In this document: positions 50,201 to 63,237 of the stretch, piece by piece
Position numbering within the stretch: position 1 is the stretch's first letter
Layout of the letters: every line of letters begins with the position of its first letter
Assembly: GCF_029227915.1 (NCBI RefSeq)
Contig: NC_079881.1
Span: 4,216,001 to 4,280,000 of the forward strand
Direction of reading: 5' to 3'
DNA: 64,000 nucleotides
Source of the DNA: Hydractinia symbiolongicarpus
Lineage: Eukaryota; Cnidaria; Hydrozoa; Anthoathecata; Hydractiniidae
The notes under the pieces: model-generated
Seen by the model: only the letters and a program-made list of their open reading frames with translations
Database searches by the model: none
Told to the model about the DNA's origin: nothing
Made by a program: the position numbers and the translations under genes

Positions 50201-50585
50201 TCTGTGCACATGTATCACTAACCCAGTATTTAAGACGCTTGCTACCTTTCCTGTGCTTCTGGTAATCCAACTACATCACTGGTATGAATATCCATTTTAT
50301 AACAACATGTTAAATAGAATGGAAACAGCGTCGCTATCAGTTTTAATGCTTTTAAATAATTTAAATTTAATATGGGCGCTGGATTACCTGTACGACTTGT
50401 CAAATTTGCCAGGTTTTCAGTTGATCAATACAGTTTTTATTTGGGTTCGAGATATCATCCTATTACTACCACCATTATTCATCCTTGTTATTTTAATGAT
50501 CACAGCAGTGAAAAAACTTGTTGTAGTAACAAGAAAATGTATCAAAAAAGAAATAAATGACGATATAATTCACTTAGAATATTAA

Positions 50586-53500
50586 CTATGACATCACCTT
50601 GCATACGAACCAGTTCTGTGTTTAAAGTTCAGCACGTAATTGAATTATGAACACAAGGAGTTGTAACAGTTTTTTTATCTTCTACGTAGTTAGTTGGGCT
50701 TTGTGAAGAAACTGTATTAATGCTATCATTTTATTACTGTTAAGTTAATGTTAAATGCGAAAATTATTGGAAAACACACTCGGCCTGATACGAAAGTATT
50801 TCGTTGTGATTTTAATTAGAATTATATTATTTTTGTACTTTCGACCATATTTCTTATCAAAATGAAGCTTTGTTTTTTGTAGAAAAGTCTGTTTCAAACA
50901 TACTTAATGAAATTGCTAAGGTATTCTACATAATGAAATCTTTAAAACCAAACTATACTTAATCCTATGGGATTATTTATACCCAGAAATTGAAACTGAA
51001 AGTCCAAAATTTAGCTCCTTATTTTAATATTTAAATGTTTTGCTATTTTGTTGTTTGAGATTTTTTCATATTATACCATTTTCTGGATCTTATTCGATTC
51101 AATTTAACTCAGCTAACTTATTGATTTTGGAAAGGTACGGTGTACACGTGACTAGATAAGCGCCTTTTTTTAAAAAAAAAATATAGAGAGTTGTGCTAAT
51201 TATCGCAGCCTTCTAAATTGGTTTTAATTATTGTTCTAACATTTCAAGAAAATTATTTTGTTGTACTCATCTATATGGTAATATAGTAATTCTGTACGTA
51301 ATTCCCGTAGGGGATATGTTTATTTTTCGTGAATGTCAATCCACAAATTAGACCTCTCTTTTACGTCAATAGCTTTCATTTACATTAATGCCCTTGTAAT
51401 TTTAAGGTTAAATATCTTGGAAACGGGGTGGTGATATCAGTTAATTTACCTGCGCGGGTTGCTCAACTACCTGTGATTAAAATGTGCGAACTGCTTAAAG
51501 GTAGGCCAACCCACCTTATGTAAGACTTAAAAGTTGGTGACGTCATGAAAAAAGAATTAAACACTCATATTTTCGCCATTAGCATTTTAAGCTCTGCACA
51601 ATCGAGGAAGCAGGTTAAAGAACATAAGACAAAAAATATTTGATTTTTCCTCGGAAAATTCAACTGGTCTACATATTTTTGAGTAGTTATGTGTGCGTAC
51701 GGTCCAGCTATAAAAAAACAATTGCGGGTTTCCTGCCCAACGTCCGATAGTCACTCCTTTGTAAGAGAGGACAAACGTGAAATAATATCAGTTTCCCAAG
51801 AAATATAAATTTGGGCAGTACTTGAAATACAGAGGATACTAGACGTACATATATAAAATTTATTTACTGCATAAATCTATATGTCCGTATAGTGAAATAC
51901 CTATATACAACCGTGTGTAGCCACAGTGGCGGATTTTTAATTGAATTGTCGGCTATAAGTAACGAAAGTTGATGCAAAAGCTAAGTATGTCAGTGTGCTG
52001 TGTATAGCTTTTTTTTTACAGCACTTTCACATTTATTGTTTTGAAATAAACCTTTATAAAGTATGTAAAGAAAATGTGGTTTTGAAATATACCATAGAAA
52101 AGGTTATGAAAAGTTTGCTTACTTTTCCAGTTTATATGACATAGCTTGCTAGCATAAAACTAGCCACCGCCAAGATAAACCTTTCGTCTAAGAAGATGGA
52201 AAATAATTTGCAACTAGTTGATAAGGCCCGTGAAGAAATCCACTTAGTCAGGAGAACAATGAAAAAGAAAAACATAACTTAATGAGGTCTGCAAGGACAC
52301 CTCAGTACACAATTTTTTAACGGTAATTTGTTTACGCGTTTCTTCTATTGTGTAGTTTAGAGCTACAAACTCTGATGAAGAAAATGCATGTGTGGTTTTG
52401 ACAAACAATTAACCCTATTTGGTCCCTATCTATGAGACACCTGTGTGCTAAATTTTGTGATCCTATACCTCTCAAAGGCATTCACATTGGCTATTACTTA
52501 AAACTAGTTCTAAAAATATCTATAAAATTGTTATAATTGGGAAAATATAACTCTTGTTAGAATTGTCCTTTGAACTAGAAACTTACAAAACAACTTTGTT
52601 TTGTCAAAGAAAATTTTTCTGTATATTTTGGACACGTGTTTTATCAAAACGGTGGATTAAGTCACAAGTAACTGTGTGACCTACTGCTGAACGCCCTGTG
52701 GAGCGCTTAATAAGATCCACAAACTGTGCCATACATTCCGGTTGAGGGCTTCAGCACAGATATGCATTATGTAGTATATATTTTCAAAAAGCAACTTTAC
52801 TGCAACTTTAGCTGAAATAAAAACATAGTTTACAGCCTGTTGTTAGCCCGTGATAGGAAAAGAAGTTAGTTAATTTTGTTTTATTTTGCAGAATAGCTTT
52901 CCGTGAAACCAGGCTGATACTTAGTGCAGTAATAGTTCATATTGTATAGGTGTAATAACCTTTTCCAGAAATACTATATCCTAACTTGGGTTTAAATAAA
53001 AACAGGGAAAAGTCTGTTTTTACCCTGTTAAAACAAAAACAATTGTGGATTTTCGTCATAAAGTTTCCGTGAAAGTTTCAAAATTAACCGTGACACCACA
53101 GGTAGGCCATATTGCATGTCCGTATAGGCGTAATACTTTTTCCAAAAAAAATTTTATTGCAACTTCGGTTTAAATAAAAACACCGGAATCAGCCCATTGT
53201 TATAAGGAGATAAAAAACAACGAAATTTAATAAGTAACTTTAGTAAAAAAAAGAAAGTAAACTAATAGATAACAAATTTTTTATTTTTTTTATTTATTTA
53301 TTTATAATGAATATTTACACAGGTTAAAAACATTCTCAGTAGTAGTAGTGTAGTGTGTATTTTTTTCCCCGAGTTACAAGTTCATTCATATATACAAGTG
53401 CGTATCGTTTAAAAATGAATAGAAAATATATACATACATCAGCTAGTATAATAAAGAACTAAGCCATACGAAGAAGTTTAAAAGACTGACTTGAGCTTGC

Positions 53501-54022
53501 AGAAAGCATTTTTTCCTTATCACCAAGCCCTAGTAATAAATTACTGCTATTAAAATGTGTCGTGTAAAATAGTAGTAAAGTTAGTAAATATACAAATATG
53601 CTACAAATGATAAAATATTTAAAAACAACATTCACAATGCAAGAAATGAAAAAGTTTACCAAAAAACAAAAAGTGAAATCACCACTGCAAGAGGAAACGA
53701 TAAAAAGCAGAAGTTGAATACGAAAAAATAATAGTAGTAAATAAAATAAAAATAATCATACACACAAAATAGATATACACAGAAATTAAGATAGAGTGCC
53801 TTATTTGACAGGGCGACTTGTAGTTGAGTATTTTTTGAAGATAAAAGAAGGCAGATAAAAAAAAATGGTAGCCGTTAATTCTTCAAAAGTTTTTAATTAT
53901 AAAATAGGAGCCAAATGCTAAAGAACTTGGTGCGAGTCTTGTTTTGTAAAATGAATTTTTGCTCCACATTTTTGCTGACATGCGCAGTCGAACATAAATA
54001 GGTAAACCAGCAATAATAGTAA
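50586..54022. other. Intergenic, AT-rich, with diverged repeats
   Basis: No coding sequence was recognised; the ORF at 53459-53662 has no family features. At 52.79-53.21 kb lie three units of the repeat also seen near 2.1-2.6 kb. Confidence 0.4.
52780..53215. repeat. Three units of an about 180-bp dispersed repeat
   Basis: Units near 52790, 52975 and 53150 share an ACTTTACTGCAACTTTAG-like start followed by AAATAAAAAC and a CTGTTGTTA or CCATTGTTA segment. They match the diverged repeat at 2140-2600. Confidence 0.5.
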
Positions 54023-54157
54023 CTAGTCGGCGACGTGACCCGTGAAAAAATTCACGGGTTCGCCCGTCCTTTTAATACCCCACTGCGTTCATCTCGCTAC
54101 TTGCAGTACCATTTTGCGTGAAAGACGGACAGACGTATACGTGTATTATAATAGCGA
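54023..54157 (-). mobile_element. 135-bp non-autonomous Helitron
   Basis: On the minus strand it starts TCGCTATTATAATACACG and runs through CGTCTGTCCGTC and a TACTGCAAGTAGCGAGATG segment. It ends with the hairpin CCCGTGAATTT/TTTCACGGG and CGCCGACTAG followed by T. It belongs to the same family as 5424-5910 and 12670-12807. Confidence 0.65.
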
Positions 54158-54486
54158 TAAGCATATTTCAATCATTATCATTATACTATTAAAACTTATA
54201 TTATAAGGAGTTTTTTTCCGAGATTAAAAAATGCACTATGCTTTTACTGAATTTAATTCAATTTCCAAATCTCTGGCACTTTTTCAATGGCTAGTTATCA
54301 AGATATACTATATATATGTGTGTTTTCTTTTCTGCTAAACTGATGACTTTTTCTTAAGCACGCTAATGACGTATTAGATGGACGGTGAACATTCGAACAG
54401 TTCTTCACGTTTTGTGGCTCACAATTACGTGGATATATTATAAAGTGCTTACAAATGCTAGTCCATAAAAATATTCGTTGAAGGTT

Positions 54487-57400
54487 TCACACTTTCTTTT
54501 TTAACCTCAGAACAACGGTGAAATATTTTGATGGAATAGTATCGGTCTTTTCCCGCCAAAAACCTGCAAAGAAATTAGCATTTTCATGCGACTTACACCA
54601 TCCTCCAACTCCGAATTTCTTTGTTCTATCTTTAAAGGCTCCTTGATCATAGGTGCTAAATTGTTTACCATCGTAATTCGAAAATTCGTCTACGAGGTTC
54701 TCTACAATGAATAATCTTATGCATCTAAGTTTAAGAGTATTAGCAGTAGTATATAAAATTTAAAGTATTTTTAAGGGATGTTAGGGGTAAAGCATCTTTA
54801 AAATAGTAGCTGTGTTTTGTCAATGGAACTTTCAAAATTTCACTTTTCTAAAGAAGCTCAAAAAAGTAATGCCAGCAATATGAGGAATTAGAAAAATTAG
54901 ATATCTGCAATATCTACTGGCTTATCCGTAAATTCTTCCACCAGTTATCGACTAGCATCTCAGATTACCCTACGATGTCATGCTGCATTTACATACTCTT
55001 TGAACGTTATTTAATTATTCTCTTTTATATGACAAAAAAAATTTCTACAATTAAAAGATACTATTTCCATAAAAGTTTTCATAATTTACCTAATTTTTTA
55101 AATGCAAAAAAAAAAAAGGTAAAAGATAGACATTAATTCCATAAAACAAAAAAATTACCTCCTGCAATTAACTGGAATTCGCCAACTTCTAATTGGTAAA
55201 AGGTTGCTTCATCTTTCACAACAAAATGCTTGTACAAAAACCTGTAGTTACCCATTGGCCCCGACATAATTACATGCAATTCACATTGGTGTGACGTGGT
55301 AATTTGATGAATCAACTCGTTCCCTACATAAAATTCCTCACCACCGAATCCATCTTTGTAATCTTGCCAGGTTCGGTTAAAAAGTGTGTGGTTTTTTTTA
55401 TTCAAAATCACAAAAGAACCTGTCAAGTAGAAAGAAAATTATTTTTAAATAATACACTGATCCTTTTACTAAATATTTAAAGTTATACTTAGAATTTAAA
55501 AAAAATTAATAAGATGCCACCGTAACGTCGACACTCATTGCCTTTACACCGTAGTTTGAAGGGAAAAACGGGAGCCTTAAACAAGGCTAACAATTGTTGA
55601 CATTAAAGCAAACTGACAAGATGCTTTCATTGATCCAATTAGAAAATGGTAAAATAAAAATAAGCAAATATCTTACCAGGTATAAGTGCTGTGTCACATA
55701 CGTGACAGAACGGTGTTGGAATTGCCACTTCAAGTGTAATCCATTGACTGGTCCCTGTTACAGGACAGATATGTGGCCATGCTATACCGGTTTTATTTTG
55801 ACAGCTATATGATGTAAGGGCGTCATCAGGAACGCACTTCTTGTAGTCTGGACACAAATTGTACAATTGTACGCATGGATTCTGTAAAAAACAAAACAGA
55901 AATAAAATAAGTAAACAAACAAACAAGCTAGCAGACAAACAATTGATGGCCACACGCCACCACAAGTGCCAGCAAGATAGCTATAACTATGTTCTTTTCA
56001 TTTTTTTCTTGAATATAAGAACAGGATACAACGTTGGCAATCGTTTTGGGACGGTAGTAGTTCTGACTACAAATTTTACCATTTCTTAGTTATTACCTTC
56101 TACTCGATATTGAATTTTTAACTGATCTTCCTGCTTAGCAATATGTCTCTGTGGCTTCTCTACTAAGCTACAACTTTGACTCAGCTAACAGTCAGAATTA
56201 TTTTCATCGTAATATGTAAACCTTATTACATCGTCATATCAGTCCTTACTATATTTTTTCCTAATCGTTACAATTTTTTACGTCATCAAAAAATATATGT
56301 ACGTAATATAAAATAAACAACAAGAAATCAGAAGGTATTCGCCTTTTTTCTACTGATTTAAGTTTTTTTTTTTTAATTTTTTGGGGGTAGGTGGATGGGC
56401 TTTCTCTTTAACTTGTTACAGCTCTGATAGTTAGTCGACTTGTGAGAAGGGTGGGAGTTGTTGCACGTGTTATAACGTTAAGACTGGAACTAATGTGCCG
56501 TGTAACGGCACACGAATATTTCTTTACGGAAATAAATACGATTTTTTTTTGTTATAATCATTCAATTCAAGGACGCTTAGTTGAAGATTGGAAATTGCAC
56601 TGTTTTCTCTTGCTATAAAATTAAGTAAAAATAGCCGGCAATAATCAGGATAAATGCTCATCTGTGGATGCCGGCATTACTGAGTTTACTTTTATTCTAT
56701 GTCATATAAAAATATTGGAAAGTTTTCCATCTGTACCTATAACCAATGCGACATTGCTAACCAAGCATTTTCATATCTTCTTTTCTCTTCTTCCTATTTT
56801 TTTTAAACAAACAGAAAAAAAGAAAAAAAAGGAAATGTCGGGTGTATAAATGGAAAAAAGGTAATTCAGGGAAAACGCTCTGCTTGTCAAATTTTTTGAA
56901 AATTTGACATTTATGACGCACAAAATAAAAGGCGTCTTATTATTGATTTTTTTATTGAATTTTCTCGTGTTTAAAAATCAAAATGTGCTCGGTAAACTTT
57001 AAACTCGCGATGTTAAAAAGAATGTATTCAATTGATAAAATTGTTTTTCCCCATTTGGTTAATTTCACACAACTCAATGAATCCATGGACGCCAAGTTAC
57101 TGATAAAATGTATTTATTTGTTTTTTCTATGTTGTTACCATTGAAATAAATCGCCAATTCTCTATACGCTTAACATTGTTTTAATAATTCATTTTTATTC
57201 ATAAAAATTTTTCGCTAATTTTAAATTCACGTTAAGGTAAAACAGTAATTTTAATGACTTAGACATTTTTATGATTATATACAACAAGTCATCTCATGCA
57301 AGTAAAAAAAAAGTAATAACAAAAGAAGAAAAAAAACTGCATTGCGAAATTAGCTAAAGAAGACTTTGCGTAAAAACAATAAAATGTTTTACAGGAAGGC

Positions 57401-57948
57401 GAGAAACGACAAAGCCTTTTGCTTGTCCGCTGAGATAGTTTCCTGCATGAGGAGTAAATGTCAACTTACGATCAATCACAAATCCTAAAAAATGTGATTT
57501 CATCACTGCTAGAAATCACCACATTATTTACAGAAAAAATTATCAGCTTCAATAAAACTTTCCAAAATCATATAATGCATGCTCTACTTACTGATATGAT
57601 GTAATGCGTTGCATTCGAATGTCTTTCCAGTTTGCAAGCTTGAGTGTAAAACGTATGATTCAGCAATTGACAACGAAAAGAATCTTTCAAGGGTATCAGG
57701 TTAAAACTTTTGCACGTTTCTTTAAGAATGCACAACCTGTGACATTTGGCAAGATTTGGAACGATTTCTTGATGGAACGGGGATGTGTTAAAAAGCCGTT
57801 GTGAGTACTTTTTGAAGTTTATCCAACCAACTTTAATGTTACCGAGGCCCTGCACAGCATTCATGTGGTGAACATTTTGAGTGACACTCTTTACTGCAAA
57901 ATAAGTTGTAATGCAGAAGATAAACTTTGTGCGTCTGAACACATTCAT
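54487..57948 (-). CDS. Secreted PAN/apple + EGF-like + fibrinogen-like protein
   Basis: Four GT-AG exons: 57948-57592, 55881-55677, 55419-55159, 54701-54487. Phases (0, 1, 1) join into 345 aa ending in TGA. A signal peptide (about 1-24) is followed by a PAN/apple-like region (about 40-119; CHRLCILKETCKSFNL). Next is an EGF-like segment (120-147; NPCVQLYNLCPDYKKC), then a divergent fibrinogen C-terminal domain (from about 185; WQDYKDGFGGEEFYVGNELIH, DEATFYQLEVGEF, FSTYDQGAF, GVGGWC). This domain order is common in cnidarian secreted lectin-like proteins. The fibrinogen part is short and lacks the usual DxD calcium-site spacing after FSTYD, so calcium-dependent sugar binding is doubtful. An extracellular adhesive or recognition role is inference. 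Confidence 0.8.
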
Positions 57949-59030
57949 TTTCGTTCTGCTCGATTTTCTTTCTTTCTTTTTACATTACAATAACTATGTT
58001 TGCGAAATATTTCCGTTTCAGCAAGTAAATTATTTAGAAGGGATGTATGGATAGTTAACATATATTCATTGTACATAGAGATATGTAATACAACAATGTT
58101 ACATTCAGCTGGTCTTCAATTCATTGGGCGAAATAGTTAATAAATTAAGGGACGGCTACAGAATTATCAATTCAATAAATAATCCATGGCTTTTCCTAAA
58201 AATACTCTAAATAATGTCTTAAAAGAAAAAATATTTTGCCTTTTTAAAGCATCGTCATACATTTTCAATGTTACATCTTAATTCCGTTTTAACTCATACC
58301 AAACATTTCATGGCTTTTCTGATATCATTTAAATAGTCTCTTGACTTTACATAAAATCATATTTTTAACGATTTATAGTTTAGTGCATGAGTTACCATAA
58401 AAATGAAGAAATTGTAAATTTCTTGAGCTATCTTGAGATGCTGGTTAAATTTTTAATTTCATCCATTGAATTTCTTAAAAGCTCATTTCTCATAAAACGG
58501 CGTATATATATATCTACATATTTTTCACAAACAACCAGAGAAAAAAAATCAGCATTTTGCACTGCAGAATTAAAAAATAAATAAAAATTGCACTGTTTCT
58601 CGTTAGAAGTGAAATATAGCATATACCAAGCATTTAGCAAGAAGAACTCCAACCCTATGATGAGGATACTATAAAGTGAGAATTTTAAAAAACACAAATA
58701 GTTTTGCAATTTGCTTAAACAACAATTGCGTGATCAAATATATTTTTTATCTGCAATTTCCATTTTATGACTTTTAATATTTTTTACTTGCAGTCAATTG
58801 TTAGAAAAAAAAATTTCTTTTAGTAGCTTTGCTTAGATCGGACAATCTGTCGGTCGCATCCAACCATTTAAAGACTAGGACTAGATTATTGTTTGTAATA
58901 AATATTACACGATTACATACTTATAATAATAATTATATAAAATTTCATTTAGCAGTTTCCAAATGATCTAAGCAGCACAAATTGTAAAATAACTTTTAAA
59001 AATAAAAAAACATTTTTTTTTATTTTTACC
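57949..59030. other. Intergenic, nothing recognised
   Basis: AT-rich sequence upstream of the PAN-EGF-fibrinogen gene, presumably holding its promoter. ORFs at 58387-58584 and 58428-58709 overlap on opposite strands and have no recognisable features. Confidence 0.4.
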
Positions 59031-59064
59031 GACATGTTTCGACAATTCTGATTGCCATCATCAG
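59031..59064 (-). ncRNA. Hammerhead ribozyme core, Penelope-type
   Basis: On the minus strand: CTGATGA, then a six-pair stem II (GGCAAT/ATTGTC, one G-U) closed by CAGA, then GAAA, then CATGTC. This gives both invariant core segments (CUGANGA and GAAA) and a GUC cleavage triplet. Very short stem III hammerheads of this form are known from the terminal repeats of Penelope-like elements. Stem I pairing is weak in the flanks. No Penelope ORF is attached here, so it is probably a solo terminal remnant. Confidence 0.65.
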
Positions 59065-59274
59065 GTTACAAAGTTTCTAAAAGTTACGTACATATATATA
59101 CTAAAATAAGAAACACTTACTTCAAAAAACTTTTTCTAATAAGAAAAAGCAGTTAGCCAGAAAAAGTTCACAACAAAGTGCAAATTAAAAATTTAAAAAA
59201 CTTCTGAAATTTAATTTTTAAACCTAATGAGATTGATAATGAATCCGTTAGACAAATTTAACATTAGCATTTCT

Positions 59275-59534
<260 letters not shown>

Positions 59535-59933
59535 CCACCTCGTTGCCTGCGTCGAAACAATAAAAATATAACGTTTTCAATCGCTTTTCACACGCTGGCT
59601 TCCCATTCACTTATTTTGAGAGATGCTAAGCCATAAATTGATATAGTCGGTGGAGGTAAATATTAACTTAATGATCACGTAATAAGGACAGTATAAGCTA
59701 CATATGCAGTTGTGGCATTTTTACTGATTTTCTGTCCAATCTTAAAAATGGTCTTTGATGATTATCCATATCTTGATTCTTTCAGCATGCTATTTGATTA
59801 TCCATTATTTCTAATTTAGTTACAATTTGCTAGCTAGCTATAATTCTTATTTTTTTGACCTTGTCCTAAGCAGCTATAGCAAAAAAGCATACATTTCATT
59901 GAACATTCCAGCCACCTATATTTAATTTATACC

Positions 59934-61621
59934 ATGAATAATTATACGCGTAATTATAATTATAAACGTAATTATATGCGCACGATTAATAAAAGGAATC
60001 TATCATTTAAATTCCAACCAGTGACAGTTAATCAGGTGAATAGAGTACTAAAATCGGTTAAAACGGCTAAAGCCGCAGGTATTGACACTATCCCCGATAG
60101 GATAATTAAGGACATCTCAAACGAACTAGCTCCACCTGTCATGTTCTTGATGAACAAAAGTTTGGAAACTGGTACATTTTCAACCTGTGAAAAATTTGCA
60201 AAAATAATACCATTGCATAAATCTGGCGATCGCTCAAACATAGATAACTACCGACCCATTTCCGTACTAAATGTGCTGTCTAAAGTCATCGAACGAATCG
60301 TCCACGACCAGCTAGCCGAATACTTAGAAAATCAAGATCTATTGAGTGAGCACCAATATGGTTTTCGACGAAAAAGATCTACACGTGAAGCGGTTAAATC
60401 ACTTGTTGTCGATGTATAATATGGATAAAGTAAGACAACCGGAGCTCTATTCATTGATTTGAGAAAGGCCTTTGATACCGTAAACCATGGCTGCCTTCTC
60501 CAGAAACTGCCTTTTTATGGTATTACTAGCACTGAAACTGATTGGTTAAGCAGTTATCTTTTTAATCGAAGTCAAACTGTTTTCATTGATGGAGCATACT
60601 CAGATCCTGAAAATATGATGCATGGTGTTCCCCACGGTTCTATTCTGGGTCCATTGTTATTCTTCTTATCAATGACTTACTATGTCAATTAAAACACTGT
60701 CGAGTATTGATGTATGCTGATGACACAGTCATATATTCATCAAGCAAGTAGTTAGATGAAGTTGAACATTGTATAAATTTGGATGCAAAAATCATTCACG
60801 ATTGGATCAAGGAAAATTGCCTAATTCTTAATCCAAAAAAGGGCAAAACAGAATTTGTCGTCCTTGCGTCCCGAAAACCACAAGCCCCTGTCAGTATTGT
60901 GATCGATCAAAATGATATAAACCAACCAGATTATTACGAATACCTTGGGATTCAACTGGATACTCACCTTAACATGAACCATCACCTTAAAAAAACATAC
61001 AAGCGTATAACCTCACGCATCAAACTTTTATATAAAATACGTTACAAAATTTCTCCAAATGTTGCTGAAACCATCTTTAACTCAATGATCCATCCACTGT
61101 TCTTCTACTGTTACGACATATTTGGTGCAATGAATAAAACATAGATTGGGAAATTTGAGTCCTTGCTGAAAAGAGCTAAGCACATCATCAAAACACGCAA
61201 GAATTGGTAAACATTCGTCACCCAAAGAAAACGGAAAGTAGCAATTAATGTGTTCAAGGTCGTCAACGATATTACTGTTGACAGCAATTACAAATTGGTT
61301 AGCCATTCGATTAACACCAGAGGAAATAAATCTAAATTAGTCTTACCTAGCATCAAGACGGAAGCTGGTCGGAAGCTTACGTATTATCAAGGAGCTTTAG
61401 TTTTTAATAGTCTCCCCTCTAATATCAGGAAAGAAATGATAATCACTATTTCATCGCGTTATTATAAAAAACAAACAACTAGGAAAGAAACAACAGAAGG
61501 TAACACATTTGTAATTCATTCCACGATTTACACGATCATAAACACACGGCAAGATCGACCACGTGCTTGCTGGGTACATGTCATTACACATAATTTAATC
61601 AATGAGGGAGAACATGTGTAG
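59934..61621 (+). pseudogene. Non-LTR retrotransposon (LINE) reverse transcriptase, dead copy
   Basis: It reads as a LINE reverse transcriptase from the fingers onward: AAGIDTIPDRIIKD, IIPLHKSGDRSNIDNYRPIS, EHQYGFRRKRST, FIDLRKAFDTVNH, HGVPHGSILGPLLF (His replaces the usual Gln), and MYADDTVIYSS with the catalytic YADD at about 60711-60725. The C-terminal tail runs to GALVFNSLPSNIR. In-frame stops follow VVDV (60419) and GAMNKT (61144) and precede TTGALF, with a frameshift near 60661. No endonuclease domain lies upstream, so the copy is 5' truncated. The enzyme would copy element RNA at a nicked target. The clade (CR1, Jockey or RTE-like) is not resolved. Confidence 0.8.
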
Positions 61622-63236
61622 CTCTATATTTTTACTTTAGTTTCCTCAAAAGTTAGTTCAAAGTGAGTGTATTTTGTTGTTTTAATTTGCTACGCGTCCC
61701 TGCTTAATTAACCGCCTGGCCAAATAAGCGCCCCCTCTAATGGCCGAAATTTTAAATAAGCTTTCCTGCCCGGGCGCTTATTCGTCATTTACGGTAAATT
61801 AAGAACATCCCAAAAACATTATAGGTTGCATTTAAAAAACGTTAAAAACATTTCAATGTTCTTATAAAAAAAGAATGTCCATATATAAATAAAAATTAAA
61901 ATATTTTACATGTAGTATATATTCAAAAAAATAAATAAAAGCTTTAACACGATGTCTTTGAAATTGGTCTAGAAATTTTTGGAAATTCTATGATGCAAGT
62001 CCCTTCATGTGAAATTGAACTTTTGACCACGTTCATTGAATGTTTCAGTATTTAGACGTTACTCTAACCCTCTCGCTCATTTTTTTCGAAAATGCCGACG
62101 TTGGATGCTTTGATAAAAGCTTATCTAAAAAAGAAAAAACATTTAAAAAATGAGGAACAATTGTAGCACAAACTGAGTTAACACCACGTTACTATACAAT
62201 CATTGTCTCTTTAAAGCCACGCCTTAATGATTTGAAGAGGGCATTTATTAAAAATAGACAAATCAAATCGGCTTGTTTCTGTTCTTGTCCTTTGACAGTA
62301 GCCATAATCCGAAGGTGAAATCGATGAAGAACAGTTTGTACAGTAACTTCCATGTTGCATTGATTATTGCTAGGGTTGTTCATGTGAATATTGCAGGCAT
62401 TTTCGGCCTGGATAATATACAATTGGCTGTAAGAAGGCTTCATTAGGATGTAAAGTATCATATGAAAAATCTGGCCATAAATTCTAAAACAGGGAGGGTC
62501 ACATCTTTGAGGAGTGCGAATTTCCGCAGTCAGAGAAACAAAACTGAACAAGTTATTATAGCATCTAATAAGATGAAAGTTTTAACTCATTCAGAATTGC
62601 TATTAACACACACAGTTATTCAGATAGATATGGATGTAAAGGTGGAAATTACACTTTGACATCAGTGCAGCATTTAAAATTCTTTTCATTCTGAAACTAT
62701 AATTCAAAACAATGGTCATAGAGGGTATTAAATGGACCTAAGGATAATTAAAACAATATAAACGGGAGAAACGCAGAGGTGTAGATATGTAGTTGAAAGG
62801 GAATGGGAAAAGGTTAAGTGTTGCATATGCATGTGTATATTCTGGCGACCTCGTGGACATCCCTGGTTAAAACTAAACGCCGGGTTGCGTAAACACGTGA
62901 AACAAGTAAATTTTTTGATTGGATAATGAAAGTAATTTCCGGCGCAAAAGGGCGAAAGTGTGAAGATAAGAACGCTGACCGGTTTAATGGTTAAGATTAA
63001 CGCGCGATGGCTAGATCGAAAATTTTGGAGTGGCAGTAATCGTGGCAAAAAAGGAAGTGTAACTTTAAAAAGATGTATAAAAACGTTTGTAGGACAATGA
63101 AAAGGGTATAACCAAAATAAAAAAAGCTATGGTTGTTGTTTAGCCATTTTTCAATCGTGGTTGGAAGGAATCAACTATGCGCATCTAAACTACCACTTTG
63201 GATGACAGACAGATGTGTACTGGTGTTATAACATAG
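61622..63236. other. Intergenic, no gene recognised
   Basis: AT-rich sequence after the LINE remnant. GCGCCCCC and CGGGCGCTTATTCG-like segments near 61710-61790 look like ends of an old DNA transposon. ORFs at 62192-62551 and 62728-63048 have no recognisable features. Confidence 0.35.
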
Positions 63237-63237
63237 A

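Larger units (their letters stand above)
43585..50585 (+). pseudogene. Broken paralogue of the beta-helix membrane receptor
   Basis: Leader exon 43585-43645 (signal peptide ending TAAVTG, donor GTAAAT) and main exon 47319-50585 (acceptor TTTTATAG) share the phase-1 intron position with the intact gene at 7095-12945. The main exon aligns along its length: beta-helix GGAL/GGAI, Cys-rich GVLCGSC, then the multi-pass region. Three lesions are visible. One extra T in the T-run at 48243-48250 shifts the frame. TAA at 49755-49757 stands where the paralogue has Gln (CLIQLALL). TAA at 50022-50024 stands where the paralogue has Arg (AIYRYL). Retained introns mark it as an unprocessed duplicate. The lesion in the homopolymer could be a base-calling error; the two stops are harder to dismiss. 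Confidence 0.8.

Noticed and set aside
61690-61795. GCGCTTATT-type inverted motifs as a MITE
   Set aside because: The pieces suggest a decayed element, but I could not define matching ends.
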